Origin: Halicephalobus mephisto
Lineage: Eukaryota; Nematoda; Chromadorea; Rhabditida; Panagrolaimidae
Length of the DNA: 64,000 nt
Reading direction: 5' to 3'
Assembly (NCBI GenBank): GCA_009193035.1
Contig: SWDT01000768.1
Span: 30,060-94,059 of the forward strand
Each line of letters opens with the position of its first letter. Position 1 is the stretch's first letter. Below the pieces are notes generated by a model that saw only the letters and a list, made by a program, of their open reading frames with translations, was not told the origin of the DNA and searched no databases. Position numbers and translations under genes: made by a program. Shown here piece after piece: positions 1 to 11,800 of this stretch.

Positions 1-679
1 ACATTGCAGCCTTCGCGTTCCAGGCATTTGTGGGTGGAAAGCTGGTTTCCACTGTAGAAGGCTTGTTTCGTGCCTGTCTCCACAATGACATCCCTGATTT
101 TCCCTATTAAAATAGCTTCCCAGTTGATGAATCTGGCGTAACACAGCTTGGCGTTCTCAGCAATCCTGACTCCGCCGTTCCTGATAATTGTCAACTTATC
201 AAGACCAATGTTCAAAAGATCTGGGTTTTGATAAATAACTAATGCATAGTTCATGATAAGGGAATGACCTCCTATTATCCGTAGATTTGGAAACATCTTC
301 CCAAGAGATGTCAATCCATTCACCTGAAAGATGAGTATGCATCCCGTAATTTCCTTGAGATTCTCGAAGACCGGGAATTCGTCATCAGTGTGGTTTTTTC
401 CCGTAATCATCGACATTGAGAAGTCGCCTTCGAGAATAGTACACTCTTTATATAAAGCCCATGTGGTATTCGAGTTTTTCTTGCTGAAGCCCGTATTCGG
501 CTCATTTCTGATGTCGATCATCCCACAACGTCTTTCAACTTTGCCATCGACGACCTAAAGCATTGTTCATATATGAAACGGATGAGTTCATGTAAAACTC
601 TTACCGAAATATGAATGATCAGCAAAAATACAAAGCAACGTTGAAGAAATACGGAGAAGTGCTCCATTATCGCAACCAT
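1..679 (-). CDS. Receptor L-domain (insulin/EGF-receptor-like) secreted or membrane protein, 3' end outside window
   Basis: Two exons read here: 679-605 and 555 down to the window edge; the gene continues past position 1. The first exon is a 25-residue signal peptide (start MVAIMEHF, then a hydrophobic run FVFLLIIHIS). The second starts in phase 0 with VVDGKVERRCG and shows the beta-helical repeats of one receptor L domain: CTILEGDFSM, FENLKEITGCILI, FPNLRIIGGHSL, LDKLTIIRNGGVRI, then NQLSTHKC. This domain in insulin/EGF receptors binds ligand; nematodes have many stand-alone copies (irld-type genes). No kinase is visible and the C-terminus is missing, so a full receptor cannot be excluded. 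The intron (604-556) is only 49 nt and carries a TTCATATATGAA palindrome. Start chosen because it is the ATG opening the signal peptide. Confidence 0.8.
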
Positions 680-1569
680 TAGATGTTCCGAGCGGTAGAT
701 GAATCGTCAAGTCCACGAATACCCATAATATCCTGAAAACTCATAATTAAAAACGCGGAAGTAACATTCACTTGTTTCCCAGGAAATAAGAAAAGCGGAT
801 CTTAAATCTATTCAAGAAAACGACAATAATTTTTAAAAATAAATATCATGTTTCGCTGAAACAATTATTGCCTTCTCTCAACAACCATTCGTAATGAATG
901 TTGGGATTTAATGGGAGTCATGGTATCCTTAGATATGGGACTAAGTCGGATTAATAGGACGGTGTGAAAAAATTAGATAAAGTCCGGATTAATAATACCT
1001 TAGCAACCAGTTGGATATCTTCCTATTCACATAAAATTAAAGAAACAAGTAAAGATAAATTTATAATGAGAACTACAGGATTTCAGTCTTTGGATGAATA
1101 AATATGTCAACCTCTAAAAAACGACTATTTAATGAGATTCGGTGCAAAAATGAAGTCATTATATTCAATTCGTTCATGTTGACTACCAAGAAGAGCTAAC
1201 AAAAAAGAAACACAACTGCATCCCATCTCTCGATAGAACGTTGCCAGCAAGCCCGCCAACTGCATTCATTGTACATTTTGGCCGCCATGTTCGTCACGTT
1301 TTCCTTGGGGTTTAACTGCGCGGAAGAAAATAACAATTCATCGCAGATAAAGAGATTAAAAAAATCTAGATGTTTCTGTTAAATCGTGGTCTTGTGATTC
1401 AGACCAAAAACGATATAAATATTTTGCTTTTAAGATTTATCTTTTTCTTTATCTCCGTCAGAACTAAGTCTTACATAAAGATATGTGCGAAAATCAGCAC
1501 AAACCACATATGGCACTAACAATTAAAAGTTTAGTTGTGACCTAAAATAAACTTTTCTTGCCTAAGATT
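680..1569. other. Intergenic, AT-rich
   Basis: Upstream region of the L-domain gene and downstream region of BCKDHA, both on the minus strand. No open frame with homology and no RNA gene recognised. It should hold the L-domain gene promoter. Confidence 0.6.
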
Positions 1570-3073
1570 TCACTGGAAGCTCTCAATCGGATAATGATTG
1601 CCGTATTTCTTCAAATGGTCCTTCATCTCTTGGCGTTGCTGTTGGAGATGCTTTGGCAGATCCTTGTAAACGTCATTGAATAACTCATCTGGTGGGAGTT
1701 TCTTGACCTTCTCGGCTTCGCTGAAAGCCTTGAGGACGTTCTTACGAACTTCAGCAACCCATGTCTTATCGTCTTCAGAGGACCACCATCCTTTCTTTTC
1801 CAGGTACTTGCGGAAACGAACAATTGGATAGTCTTTTTCAGTCCATAATTCAACTTCTTCTTTAGAGCGATAGGCAGAGGAGTCATCAGACGTTGAATGA
1901 TGTCCAATTCGATAGGTCATGGCTTCAATAAGAACAGGGACGTTCTGGGTTGCGAGTTCGCGAGCAGCTTTCGTTGCATTATAGACGGCGAACAGGTCAT
2001 TTCCGTCAACACTAAACTCAGAATCAATAATGGAGACAAAAATAATCGAGATTTACCGAATAGTATGCAAACCGTAACCAGGGCCCTTTCCAGCAATTCC
2101 ATCTCCACCATATTGCTCACTAGTAGGAGTACTAATGGCGTAACCGTTGTTCCGACAGAAAAAGACGATAGGAACTTTTAGCGTGGCCGCAAAATTGAAA
2201 GCAGCATGGGCATCTCCTTCCGAGGCAGCTCCATCACCGAAGTAAACACACACGATACGCTTCGAACCTTCACGCTTGAATGCATAGGCAGACCCAACAG
2301 CTTGAGGCATCTGAGTAGTGAGCGGGGAGCTGATTGTAACATAATTGTGTTCCGCAGAACCGTAATGAACTGGCATTTGTTTACCTTTCCCTAAAGATTG
2401 ATATAGGAATATCAATAGTTATAATAAAACCACACCGAAATCGAGAGCGTTGCCATAACATTGGTTCATGAACTGCTCCAGAGGGAATCCACGCCACATT
2501 AGTACTCCTGCTTCACGATATTGTCCGTATACTAAATCTGTGTCTTCCAGAGCAGCGGCCGATCCAATGTGATTAGCCTGAAGGATATAATGACTTCACA
2601 ACCCCAAGGATACAAACCAACCTCTTCCCCGAAATTCGTCATGTAGAAGGAAATACGCCCTTGACGCTGGGAATCGTAGAGAATCTTATCCATAGTGTTC
2701 AATGCGGTCATGTCACGGTACATTTTAACGGCAATATCCTGAAATAAAAGGGATTATATTGCTATAAAAGGAAGAGGATTTACCTTAGGCAAGTTCGGAT
2801 CCTGAGAAGGGTCGACGAAATCCCCCTCTCCATTGGTCGCACGGTAAATAGGAATAGCTTCCATCTTTGCAGAATCGATGATTTCCAACTTCTCAGTAAA
2901 TCTGGCCTGTAATCGATATGTGAAATCAGATAACAAGATTTACAACGAACTTTACGATGTCCAAGGTACTTTTCGGAAAATTCTTCGAGTCTAAATTCAT
3001 CAGAAGATTTGGTGGAGTAGAACCGACATTGCTTCTTCAACAAATTTAGGTAAAAAAGTCGACGAGTCAGCAT
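1570..3073 (-). CDS. BCKDHA: Branched-chain 2-oxo acid dehydrogenase E1 component, alpha subunit (mitochondrial)
   Basis: Exons 3073-2951, 2906-2784, 2738-2622, 2577-2436, 2390-2057, 2011-1570; 426 aa, close to the usual ~445. Decarboxylates the 2-oxo acids of Leu, Ile and Val with thiamine diphosphate in the mitochondrial matrix, as an alpha2-beta2 E1. The N-terminus [10 protein letters not shown] is a plausible transit peptide. Visible family signatures in order: [46 protein letters not shown], the thiamine-diphosphate motif [11 protein letters not shown] ... FFCRNN, and the phosphorylation loop [16 protein letters not shown]. Intron 1 must use a weak donor (AAA|GTTCGT) to stay in phase; that boundary is the least certain. 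The gene is divergent from the valyl-tRNA synthetase with only 137 bp between start codons. Confidence 0.95.
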
Positions 3074-3210
3074 CCCGAAGCAGTTTGGAAGAGAAGTAAA
3101 CGTCTCAAAGTAGTTTGAAACAGAAAGTAACACTTGGATAGGAATGGGAAGACGCGTTTCGCCAAAAGTGTTTATATCAAGAGTTTTGCTCAACTATTCA
3201 AAGTTTCCTG
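3074..3210. promoter_or_regulatory. Putative bidirectional promoter, BCKDHA / valyl-tRNA synthetase
   Basis: 137 bp separate the two divergent start codons, so both core promoters and both 5' leaders must lie here unless trans-splicing or overlap is used. No clear TATA box is seen. Position is the only evidence; both genes encode likely mitochondrial proteins, which would fit shared control, but that is inference. Confidence 0.5.
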
Positions 3211-6200
3211 ATGCGGGTGTTACAACGTCGTTTTTCTAGTTCATTTTCTATCAAACAGGTCATTGATAATTATAATTGCGCCTCTCAATTTGTCACTGCT
3301 CCATCAAGGAAAGGCCCATCTCCTTTCCAACTAGTTCTTCCTCCTCCCAATGTTACGGGTGATTTGCACATAGGACATGCCGTTACTGTCGTGGTACAGG
3401 ATTCGATCTGTCGATTTCAAAGAAGAATAGGTAAAGACGTGAGATTTGTCCCTGGATTTGATCATGCTGGAATCGCAACCCAAGCCGTTGTGGAAAGGAA
3501 ATTGTTCAAAGAAACGGGACTCCGGAGGTCGCAGATTTCTCAGGAAGAGTTTCTAAAACTTTGTAATAATTGGGCTAACGGGAGAATGGTGTCTATTCGT
3601 AAGCAGTTCGACAAGATTGGTGCTTCATTGAACTGGGAGAATCAGTACTATACGATGGATGATGTAAGTTGTTTATTTACCTACTCAATTTAAGATTCGT
3701 TATTTCAGCGATTTTCCGCTGCTGTTAGATATGCATTTTGTAGACTTTATGATGAAGGCCTCATTTTTCGTCGCAAAAATATTGTGAATTGGTGTCCGAC
3801 ACTCCAGAGTACGATTTCTGATCAAGAGGTGGATTTAATCGGAGCTGGAGCCTCGTCTCTGCTTTCTCCTTCCATAGACGGATCTAAACCTCCTGTAGAA
3901 GTCGGTGTTATGCATATTGTATTGTACCAATTAGATGGCGGGGAACAATTCGTGAAAGTTGGAACTACTCGACCAGAAACCTTGTTCGCTGATATGGCTC
4001 TGGCCGTGAATCCTAGTCATCCAGAATATGCTAAATTTATTGGACGATATGCTATTCATCCTCTGACTGGATCTCGACTTCCTATAATTGCTGATGACTT
4101 GGTTTATATCGACAAAGGAACTGGTAACTCTATTTTATGTTTTCTAGATTAAAATCCTCTTATAGGGGTTATGAAAGTCACCCCTTCTCACGATTTTCGT
4201 GATTATGAGGTTGCTGAGAAACACCCAGATGTTTTTGGGGCGGAATTTGAAGTGTGTATTGGTGATGACGGAAAACTAGTAAATTCTGGAAATTTCGATG
4301 GTCTGGATCGTCTTGAAGCAAGACCGATGGTTATAGAAGAACTAAAAAAGAAGAGGCGTTATGGTGGTGTGATGCGAAGCAGTGAAGACACGACAAAGAT
4401 TCCTATCTGTAGTAGGACAGGAGACTTCATTGAGCCTAGGATAAAGGAACAATGGTACTTGGATTGCACTGACATCTACAATGAGATAGTTCAGGATCTT
4501 AATAATAACAAGGTGGGTGTATTAATTTCTCTCTTAATTGCATTTCTTTGCAGATTCAAGTTTATCCAAGTGGGAATATACCAAAATTACTGCAATGGTT
4601 GCAAAATCCCGGATCCTGGTGTCTTTCACGACAACTTGATTGGGGTCATCGAATCCCCGCTTACAGGAGACCAGATGGCACTTGGATGACATCTGTTGAT
4701 CCAGTTAGGGGTTGTGATCAAGACACGGATGTACTGGATACTTGGTTCAGTTCTGCACTAATTCCATTAATTGTTAATGGTTGGCCAGAAAATACAAGAT
4801 TCCCTACTTCTCCACTGAATCTGATGGAAACGGGCCACGATATCGTCTCCTTCTGGGTTGCTAGAATGCTTGCCTTGTGTCGTCACTTAAGTGGAAGGTT
4901 GCCCTTTGAAAATATTCTTCTTCATGGACTCGTTCGAGATTCAGCTGGAAGAAAGATGAGTAAATCCCTTGGAAACGTGATCGACCCTCTGGATATCATT
5001 GATGGAATAAGTCTCGATAAAATGATAACTCGTCTGAGAGAATCCAATCTAGATGTAGATGAAATCACCAAAGCTGAAAAGGAGTTAGTTCAACAATTTC
5101 CGGAAGGAATGAAGGAAGCTGGACCTGATGCTCTTCGATTTGCTATTCTTCGTCATGATTTGCTGTCAGAGGACATTCATATGTCAGTCAATGATCTTTC
5201 CCAAGAAGGTCTGAGATTCTGTAACAAGATTTGGAATCTCTGGAAGTATTCCAATATTGTTTTCGGCAAAGCCCGACCTAATGAAGAGTTGTCCAACCAC
5301 CATGTCGATCGTTGGATTCTTGATCGCTTGCGGACTATGTTGATGAATGTGAGATGCTTCATGGATGTGGACAACGATTGCGCGGCTGCTACTCCTCATA
5401 TTGCCTTTAATGCAGTCAAGGAGTTCATTCTCAACGAATTATGTGATATTTATCTGGTGAGTCTCTGATATTCCACCAATAAACACAGTATATTTCAGGA
5501 AACGACGAAAAAGGCGATCAATTCTGAGGATCCGAACTTTACTGATCGGAAATCAGAAGTATCTAGTACTTTGTTGTTGGTTTTGAAGATGTCTTGTGCT
5601 GCGTTGGAGCCATTTATGCCATTCGTATCAGGCCATGTTGGAGATTCTTTGCCAGGAAAGAGCTTTCGGGAGATTAATGTTGAAGAAGTAGTTCCAAGCC
5701 TTCCTACTGAAGATGTCAAACGGATGGATTTGACCATGGCTGTGATTAATGGTATCCGAGCTACTCGAACTGTTCTAGAAATTCCAAAACGGATCAAAAT
5801 CATCGGTTACCTACAAGGACCTGATATGGAACAGCATCCTCCTTTCGTTGACGTTCTCGCTGATCTGGGAAATACTGAGTTGATTAAGGAGATGTCGGAA
5901 GACTCAGTACCGGTTTCAGTTCCTGGACATAATGTATCTTTCCTAATTCAAGTGGAGGAATCACAGAAGTCAGAACTGATTCAAAGACTTGAAGAACAGC
6001 TTGAGAAAGCCGAAAGGAAGGTCCAGCAGAAGAAGCTTAATTTGGAGAAAAGCCAAGAAGTGTTAACGACATTGGAAAATCTTGAAGATGACAAGAAGAA
6101 GAAAGGCATTGAGAAAGCTCGAAGACGAGTCTACCAAGCTCAAAATAACTTTCAATCAGCAACAAATGAGGCTGATAGAATTAGGAAATTGATGGAACGA

Positions 6201-6212
6201 GTAGGAACTTAA
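3211..6212 (+). CDS. VARS2: Valyl-tRNA synthetase, organellar/bacterial-size form
   Basis: Exons 3211-3663, 3709-4123, 4166-4512, 4554-5456, 5499-6212; 943 aa. Class I synthetase that charges tRNA-Val. The Rossmann signatures are intact: HIGH at residues 53-56 (after PPPNVTGDL) and KMSKS at 539-543. An editing (CP1) insertion lies between them (KVGTTRPETLFAD, PSHDFRDYEV) and the C-terminus is a charged coiled coil (roughly the last 80 residues, EEQLEKAERKVQQKK...), typical of ValRS. The short N-terminal extension with an Arg/Ser-rich start (MRVLQRRFSSSF) suggests a mitochondrial protein, without the long extension of the cytosolic enzyme; localisation is inference. It converges on the next gene with only 52 bp between stop codons. 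Confidence 0.95.
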
Positions 6213-6264
6213 ACCGAAGTTAGTGGCTAATTATGGATAGGTTTATTTTTGTTTGATAAATGCT

Positions 6265-7335
6265 TTATAATCCAAATACTCGTAATGATTGTAATGCGTA
6301 TTCTAAAACCCTTTGATCTCGGTAATTTACAAGGCCAAAGATTACAGCCTTATCGCTGCAGCAATCAGAAGTTTGCTGAGACTCTTCGAAGGACTTCCCT
6401 TTCAAGGCATAGTTGCTCTGAGCAAACAGATTTCTTGGGCTCTTGTTCAAGAACAATCGCTTGTTTTCCTGAAAATTTAACGTCAAAATATATAATTACT
6501 CGATTTCTACTGACGTTGTCAATGGGATCCCATATCCGGAAATTGGCCATTTTAGCACACTTTAGTAACGCTTTTCCAGTGTAAGCTGGGATTGTCCACT
6601 TGGACGGGGAGCAATTCTCAGTGTCATCGGTAATGATTCTCGCAGCTAGAGGTGATATCGCGATGCCTGCATCTAATTGGAACATTTCTGTTTGAGTTGG
6701 GAAAAGGAAACTTGATATAGACCTAAAAAGGAAAAATATATGGATTATGGAGAAAGAACTTACTTGAGCTCGACCAATTTCCCAACAAGGATCGGTTCAT
6801 TTGATGGCAATTGTGACAGGAAATTCCTCATGTTTTCAGCAACCAAGTAATTCTGCTCATTCATTAGGATTGTCCACATGTTATCTGATGGTTTTTTCTC
6901 AGATAAAAGAAATCGAAGGATATCATGAACCACAGAATATTTCCTTTGATCGAGATCAGTTCCTACGTGGTAAATATTAATTTCGCTGGCAAATTGTCTT
7001 TCTAACGCTTTATTGGATGTGAAGAATAATGTCTCGTTACACCTTTTGGAATATGTGTCACGGATCGAAGACACAAATTTATCGGCTTTCTCAGTTGCTG
7101 ATTGGACTAGAATCAAGCATCGAATACTCACGTTAGTTACGATAGAATTTGGGTATTCATGTCGTCTCTGGATCCCTTCATATATCGATGACTCAATATT
7201 AGCTTCGTTTTCAAACACTGCAATATTTGAAAGAAAAAGACCAACAAGAACTCCAAACAATAACGGCTTCCACGACAACCGATTCGTCGCCCTTACTTCG
7301 CCAGAAAGCAGTGAATATTGTGAAAAGTTCTTCAT
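6265..7335 (-). CDS. GT31 core-1 galactosyltransferase-family protein lacking the DxD motif, Cosmc-like
   Basis: Exons 7335-6764, 6722-6515, 6468-6265; 327 aa (Cosmc is ~318). Type II membrane layout: short cytosolic N-terminus, a TM near residues 22-42 (LLFGVLVGLFLSNIAVF), then a lumenal C1GalT-like domain. Core-1 synthase has a DDD metal site where this protein reads ILMNEQNYLVAENMRNFL, so it probably cannot bind UDP-Gal/Mn; Cosmc, the chaperone of core-1 synthase, has the same loss. The C-terminus keeps CCSD and ends ...LRVFGL, like Cosmc's RLRAFG. Intron 2 is placed at AAC|GTCAGT (46 nt) because it restores phase and alignment; a 31-nt alternative (CGA|GTAATT) also keeps frame. An inactive nematode paralogue rather than a true Cosmc orthologue remains possible. 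Confidence 0.8.
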
Positions 7336-7763
7336 TTAAACGAAAATATAATAAGAAATAATATTAATTACTAAGAAAACATTGAATGCAATATTTAGAA
7401 CCAATTGATCGCTGTCAAGTGAGAAATGAAGACACGCGTCAAAATAGAATTCGGAGCTGAGAAATACCGATCGTTTTCCACTTAATTATCCTCCTTGTAA
7501 AAGGCTTAAGAATCCGAAATATCTACTTTCCAGCATTCATTGGGAGTTAAATTCTAGTCCCGAACACGTACGAAAAGAAATAGTTAGGAAAGAGAATACA
7601 TAAAGATTATTAGTGCCGTCCTTTTGGAAAAGCTTTTCCTCACCTGGCGATGTGTGTTGAATGCAAATCGTATCCAGATTCGTAACTATAGGATTTATTG
7701 AGTTCGTTTTATTTACCGTGCCTTTTTTAAAATTTGCTTTCATATGTAGTTTTTCAGGCTGCC
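7336..7763. other. Divergent intergenic region (Cosmc-like / NAA10)
   Basis: 428 bp between divergent start codons. A TTTTTCAG tract at about 7750-7757, 6-7 nt before the NAA10 start, looks like a spliced-leader trans-splice acceptor. No other element recognised. Confidence 0.5.
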
Positions 7764-8358
7764 ATGAACATACGTGTGGCCCAAATAAGCGATCTCCAGA
7801 AAATACAAGCATGTAATCTTCTGTGTCTTCCTGAAAACTACCAACTCAAGTATTACATGTATCATTTGTTATCCTGGCCTCAGCTGAGTTTTGTTGCTGA
7901 AGACTTCAAGGTATTCTTGTTGTTCATATATGAATTTCATGTTTATCTTTTAGGGAACCATCGTTGGATATGTTCTGGCTAAGATGGAAGAAGATCCAGA
8001 TGAGGAACCTCACGGACATATCACTTCCCTCGCTGTCAAACGGACTTATCGTCGTCTCGGCTTGGCTCAGAAGTTGATGAATTTGACTGCCCGTGCCATG
8101 ATCGAGAACTTCAACGCTCACTTTGTTTCTCTTCATGTCCGTGTGTCCAATCGGGCTGCTTTCTCCCTCTATAAGGATACTTTGAACTTTGTCATATTCG
8201 ACAAAGAACCCAAATATTACGCTGACGGTGAAGATGCTTATGCTATGAAACGGGATTTAATCACCTTTGCTCGTGACAATAATATCAAACCAGCTGTTCC
8301 TGCTATCTTCTTTGCTCCAAAACGTGGTAGAGGAAGGAAAGGGGCCCAGAAAGTCTAA
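7764..8358 (+). CDS. NAA10: N-alpha-acetyltransferase 10, NatA catalytic subunit
   Basis: Exons 7764-7910 and 7954-8358; 183 aa. Acetylates N-termini of nascent proteins together with the auxiliary subunit NAA15 at the ribosome (C. elegans daf-31). The whole GNAT domain is readable: [37 protein letters not shown], substrate loop, and the acetyl-CoA-binding motif [10 protein letters not shown] (R-x-x-G-x-A/G). The C-terminal tail is basic ([14 protein letters not shown]). Start chosen at the first ATG after a TTTTTCAG acceptor and because it begins the conserved MNIR. The 43-nt intron contains a TTCATATATGAA palindrome. Confidence 0.97.
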
Positions 8359-8808
8359 TTTATGTTTTTGAATTTTTCTTTCTCTAATTGCCAATAGTTT
8401 TTGAAGGGAGAAGATAAATAATGCCAATTATGCTGTCAGGAGGTCTCTGACGTTGTAGTTTCTTTGGATACCATACAAAAAAGAAACTTATTATTAGAGG
8501 ATGACGTTATTTTCCGCGCAAGACACGTTAGACCTTTTATAGTTGCTGCAATGATGCATATATCTCAACAAAGAAGCGCCTCTTAGTGAATTTCATTCGA
8601 GGAAGACGAATCGATGTCATGTGTTGGTCTCAGTTAAAACCTTGCCTGTGCGCGTCTATTGAGTAAAAAATGTAAACGTGGACATTGAGTCGAGCTCGAT
8701 TCGTAACGAACAGCTGTCATATATCGTGACGTTCTCCTTTTTTAAAATCAATATTTCCGAATGTTTTCCAGGATGGTTTATTAACGGGTAGTGTCTTAAC
8801 CTGGTGAA
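8359..8808. other. Intergenic
   Basis: NAA10 3' UTR (AATAAT tract near 8417) followed by the upstream region of the PDZD8 homologue. No coding frame or RNA gene recognised. Confidence 0.5.
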
Positions 8809-11800
8809 ATGCTACAATTCCTTTGCGGTGTAATTGTTGGAGCTGTCGCAGTTGTGGTTGTTATTGGTGTAATTTTCTTTAATATATTTGGACCTACAAG
8901 TCCTCCACCACGTTCTCCAGATCAATTTGTACCTTTGAAGTTACCCGATGTAAGTTTCTGTTTCATATATGAATCATGGTGAGTTCTTTAGGAATTGTCC
9001 AAATTCTTAAATGCTCGTACAAATGGACAGAAGGAACCATGTTTTGGTTTAAGTCTTATACTTCATTTTCTGTTCCAAGAACACAAAGATACCCGAGAGC
9101 TGAGGAGATGGATTCATCGTCGAGTACAGTTGGAACTCAACGATCTGACTACAAGGTCTGCGGCCAGCAGAGTTATTCAGGTGTGTTTTTATCTTTATTC
9201 AAATCTCAATCTAGTGTGTTTTTTAGGATGTCAAGATCCGTGATTTAACTATGGGATCTCAGATCCCGATAATCAAAAGTATCCAAGTTGAGAAGTGCAA
9301 AATGTCGGACAATGGCGAGGAATTTGAAGAGCTCTCGTTTTTCATCGAAGTTGACTACAAAGGTGGATTCCAGATTTCCCTGGACACTGTTTTGTTATTC
9401 GTTGGAGAAGCTCAACTCTCTATTAAGCTGATCCATCTGATTGGCCGAGTGCGGGTTATGTTCACTCGTCAGCCATACCCGCTTTGGGCGTTTTCCTTTG
9501 CCGAAATGCCGGATATTGACTTTAAGATCGACCCCCATCTTCAAGGTAGACAAGTTAGTGCTGCCATTGCCCTCATCAACATGCAGATTAAACGAGCTAT
9601 TACGAAAAAGCACGTCTGGCCAAATTATAAGATCAGAAATCGCCCATTGTTCCCAAATCCGTTACTACAGCCCTCACCTCAACTTTGTAAGTTCCTCGCA
9701 ATCGAATATCCGCTTATGTTCTGAATTTCAGCTGCTTTCGATCATATTGATTTGAATGGTCATGGACTAGAAATTACCATTTTAAATTCCACGAGATTAA
9801 ATACGAAACTAGCAACTAGTGATCAGGTTGAAGTCTACTGTATTGCATCTTTAGGTACGTTTACCATTTCTGCTTACTAGTGTTGTGCAGTGTTCAGTCG
9901 TAGTCACTTGGTTTCAAATCATGACAGTAAATCTTACTATGGTTTTGATTGTTCTAAAAATAAGACCATGTAATACTGCTGTTTTACTTCGACCTGTGTA
10001 TCCCGTTAGGTTTGTAATGACTCAGATAATATAATTTCACAATTGATTTCGAAATATGTTATGTCTTAATATTTTTGTGAGTCTTTAATTCAGTTATCGT
10101 TATATGGCAATGCTCATATTATTAGAAGGCAAAATTAGGATTCTGTAATTGAATTGTTTCTTAGATTAATTTCATCTCAAGTGAAGTAAGATCATTTCGG
10201 AACTTAATTCATAAAATTCAATAACATTCATTCAAATCTTTTGAATCTCGTCTCACCTAGGAACTTTATTGAGTAGTTTGTTTAACATTTTGAGATTCTA
10301 GAGTGTAGAATTAACCATTTAATTTAAATATATTCAATTTTCAGTCTGCCTTTACACAAATTTCATTTATTTTCTATTTTTCAGAAAGTTTATGGTGTTT
10401 TTCTTCGCTAAAAATATTATTAATTTTCAATCAGTTCTTGTTAGGATTTCTGTTAAGAACTTCCCTAAGAATCATGAGAAATTAGGATTCTCACTGGAAG
10501 TATTTGGGGAACTTTCTTCTCCTACTAATTTTGGCGTAGATGTAGCGAATGAATTCAAGTTATTTGCATAATTCTTCATGGATGAACTATCATTTCACTC
10601 GTTAATCGGTTTTACGACGAATGTTTGCCAATGTCCGTCTACGTGACTTTTGGATCGCTTATAAAATATTGGAAATCAAGGAGAATAATTTACATTTTTC
10701 AGATCAAAGACCGTTTATTCACAATGCTGAAGCTGGTTCTTCTCATACTATAAGTGTTCTACTTACTGTCAAACCATTTATTGGGGATTTTGGAATTGCT
10801 TTTACCAAGTCCGTTGCTGATCTTGGTACTCGTGCTATCAAAGTTCAAACTGTCCTCCCTGATTCTCCCGCAGAAAAATTTGGGTTTAAAGAAGGGGATG
10901 TTCTTCTTGCCATAAATAGCCATCCAATTACAAATGAACGAGCCGTAACACGGTTACTTGGAGCCTTAAGCACCGACATTGTGGTCTTAGTGGAACGAAA
11001 TCTGAATTTTTACATCGATGACGAATTAGATGGTTTGTTTTTTTTTCTTTTTTCGGATTAAGACTATAATTTTCAGCTGGGGAACTACAGTCAGACAAAG
11101 ATGACTTTGTGAGAATTGAGGAAAGACCAAAACCGGAGGATCGTGAAATGTTGAGAAGCATCAGTGATGCCAATTTCAGAGACACAACTCCACCTTCACC
11201 GTTGTCGACAATGGTTTCTTCGGCTTCTGCTGTTGAGAATTTCGAAAACCTAGAAGAATTCAGAAGAAGTCCTTCAGACCCTAATTTAATCTCTGATCAG
11301 TCAGATGAAAAAATGTCATTGCAGCTATCGTCTTCATTACCTGTGGAATCCAATTTAGACGTCTTTCACGTTCAGGACCTTGGAGAAGCCCCAAGGAAGA
11401 CAAGTTTTTCTTCAAAGCCTCGTCCTCATAGTTTCAAAGTCCCACTTCTGAAGATTCATCAAGCAAGTTGTGATCTGAGGAGATCTCTATCAGATGGAAA
11501 TCTGGGTTTGAAGGCCGAAGAAAAATCAGAAAGATACCGACATCATTCCGGTGGTCCGAATTCCCCTACATTCCAAGGCACAGAAAGTACTTTCGATGCA
11601 ACTTCGTTGGGTACTCATTCTGTAGACCAACAGGATCTTGTGGATTCTAGAGACAGAAACCAGCCTGTGTATCGCAGTAAAAGAGAACGATTGCACGCTA
11701 GAGCATATGAAGTGGCCTCGAAGATCAACGTAGGGGCTGCTAAGTTTACAGAATATTGGAAAGGAAGGAAATCATATTCTCCTTCTGCTGGGACTGGATC

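Noticed and set aside
6469..6514. 31-nt intron alternative in the Cosmc-like gene
   Set aside because: A 46-nt intron with GTCAGT donor is in phase, of usual size and aligns better with the family; kept only as a note.
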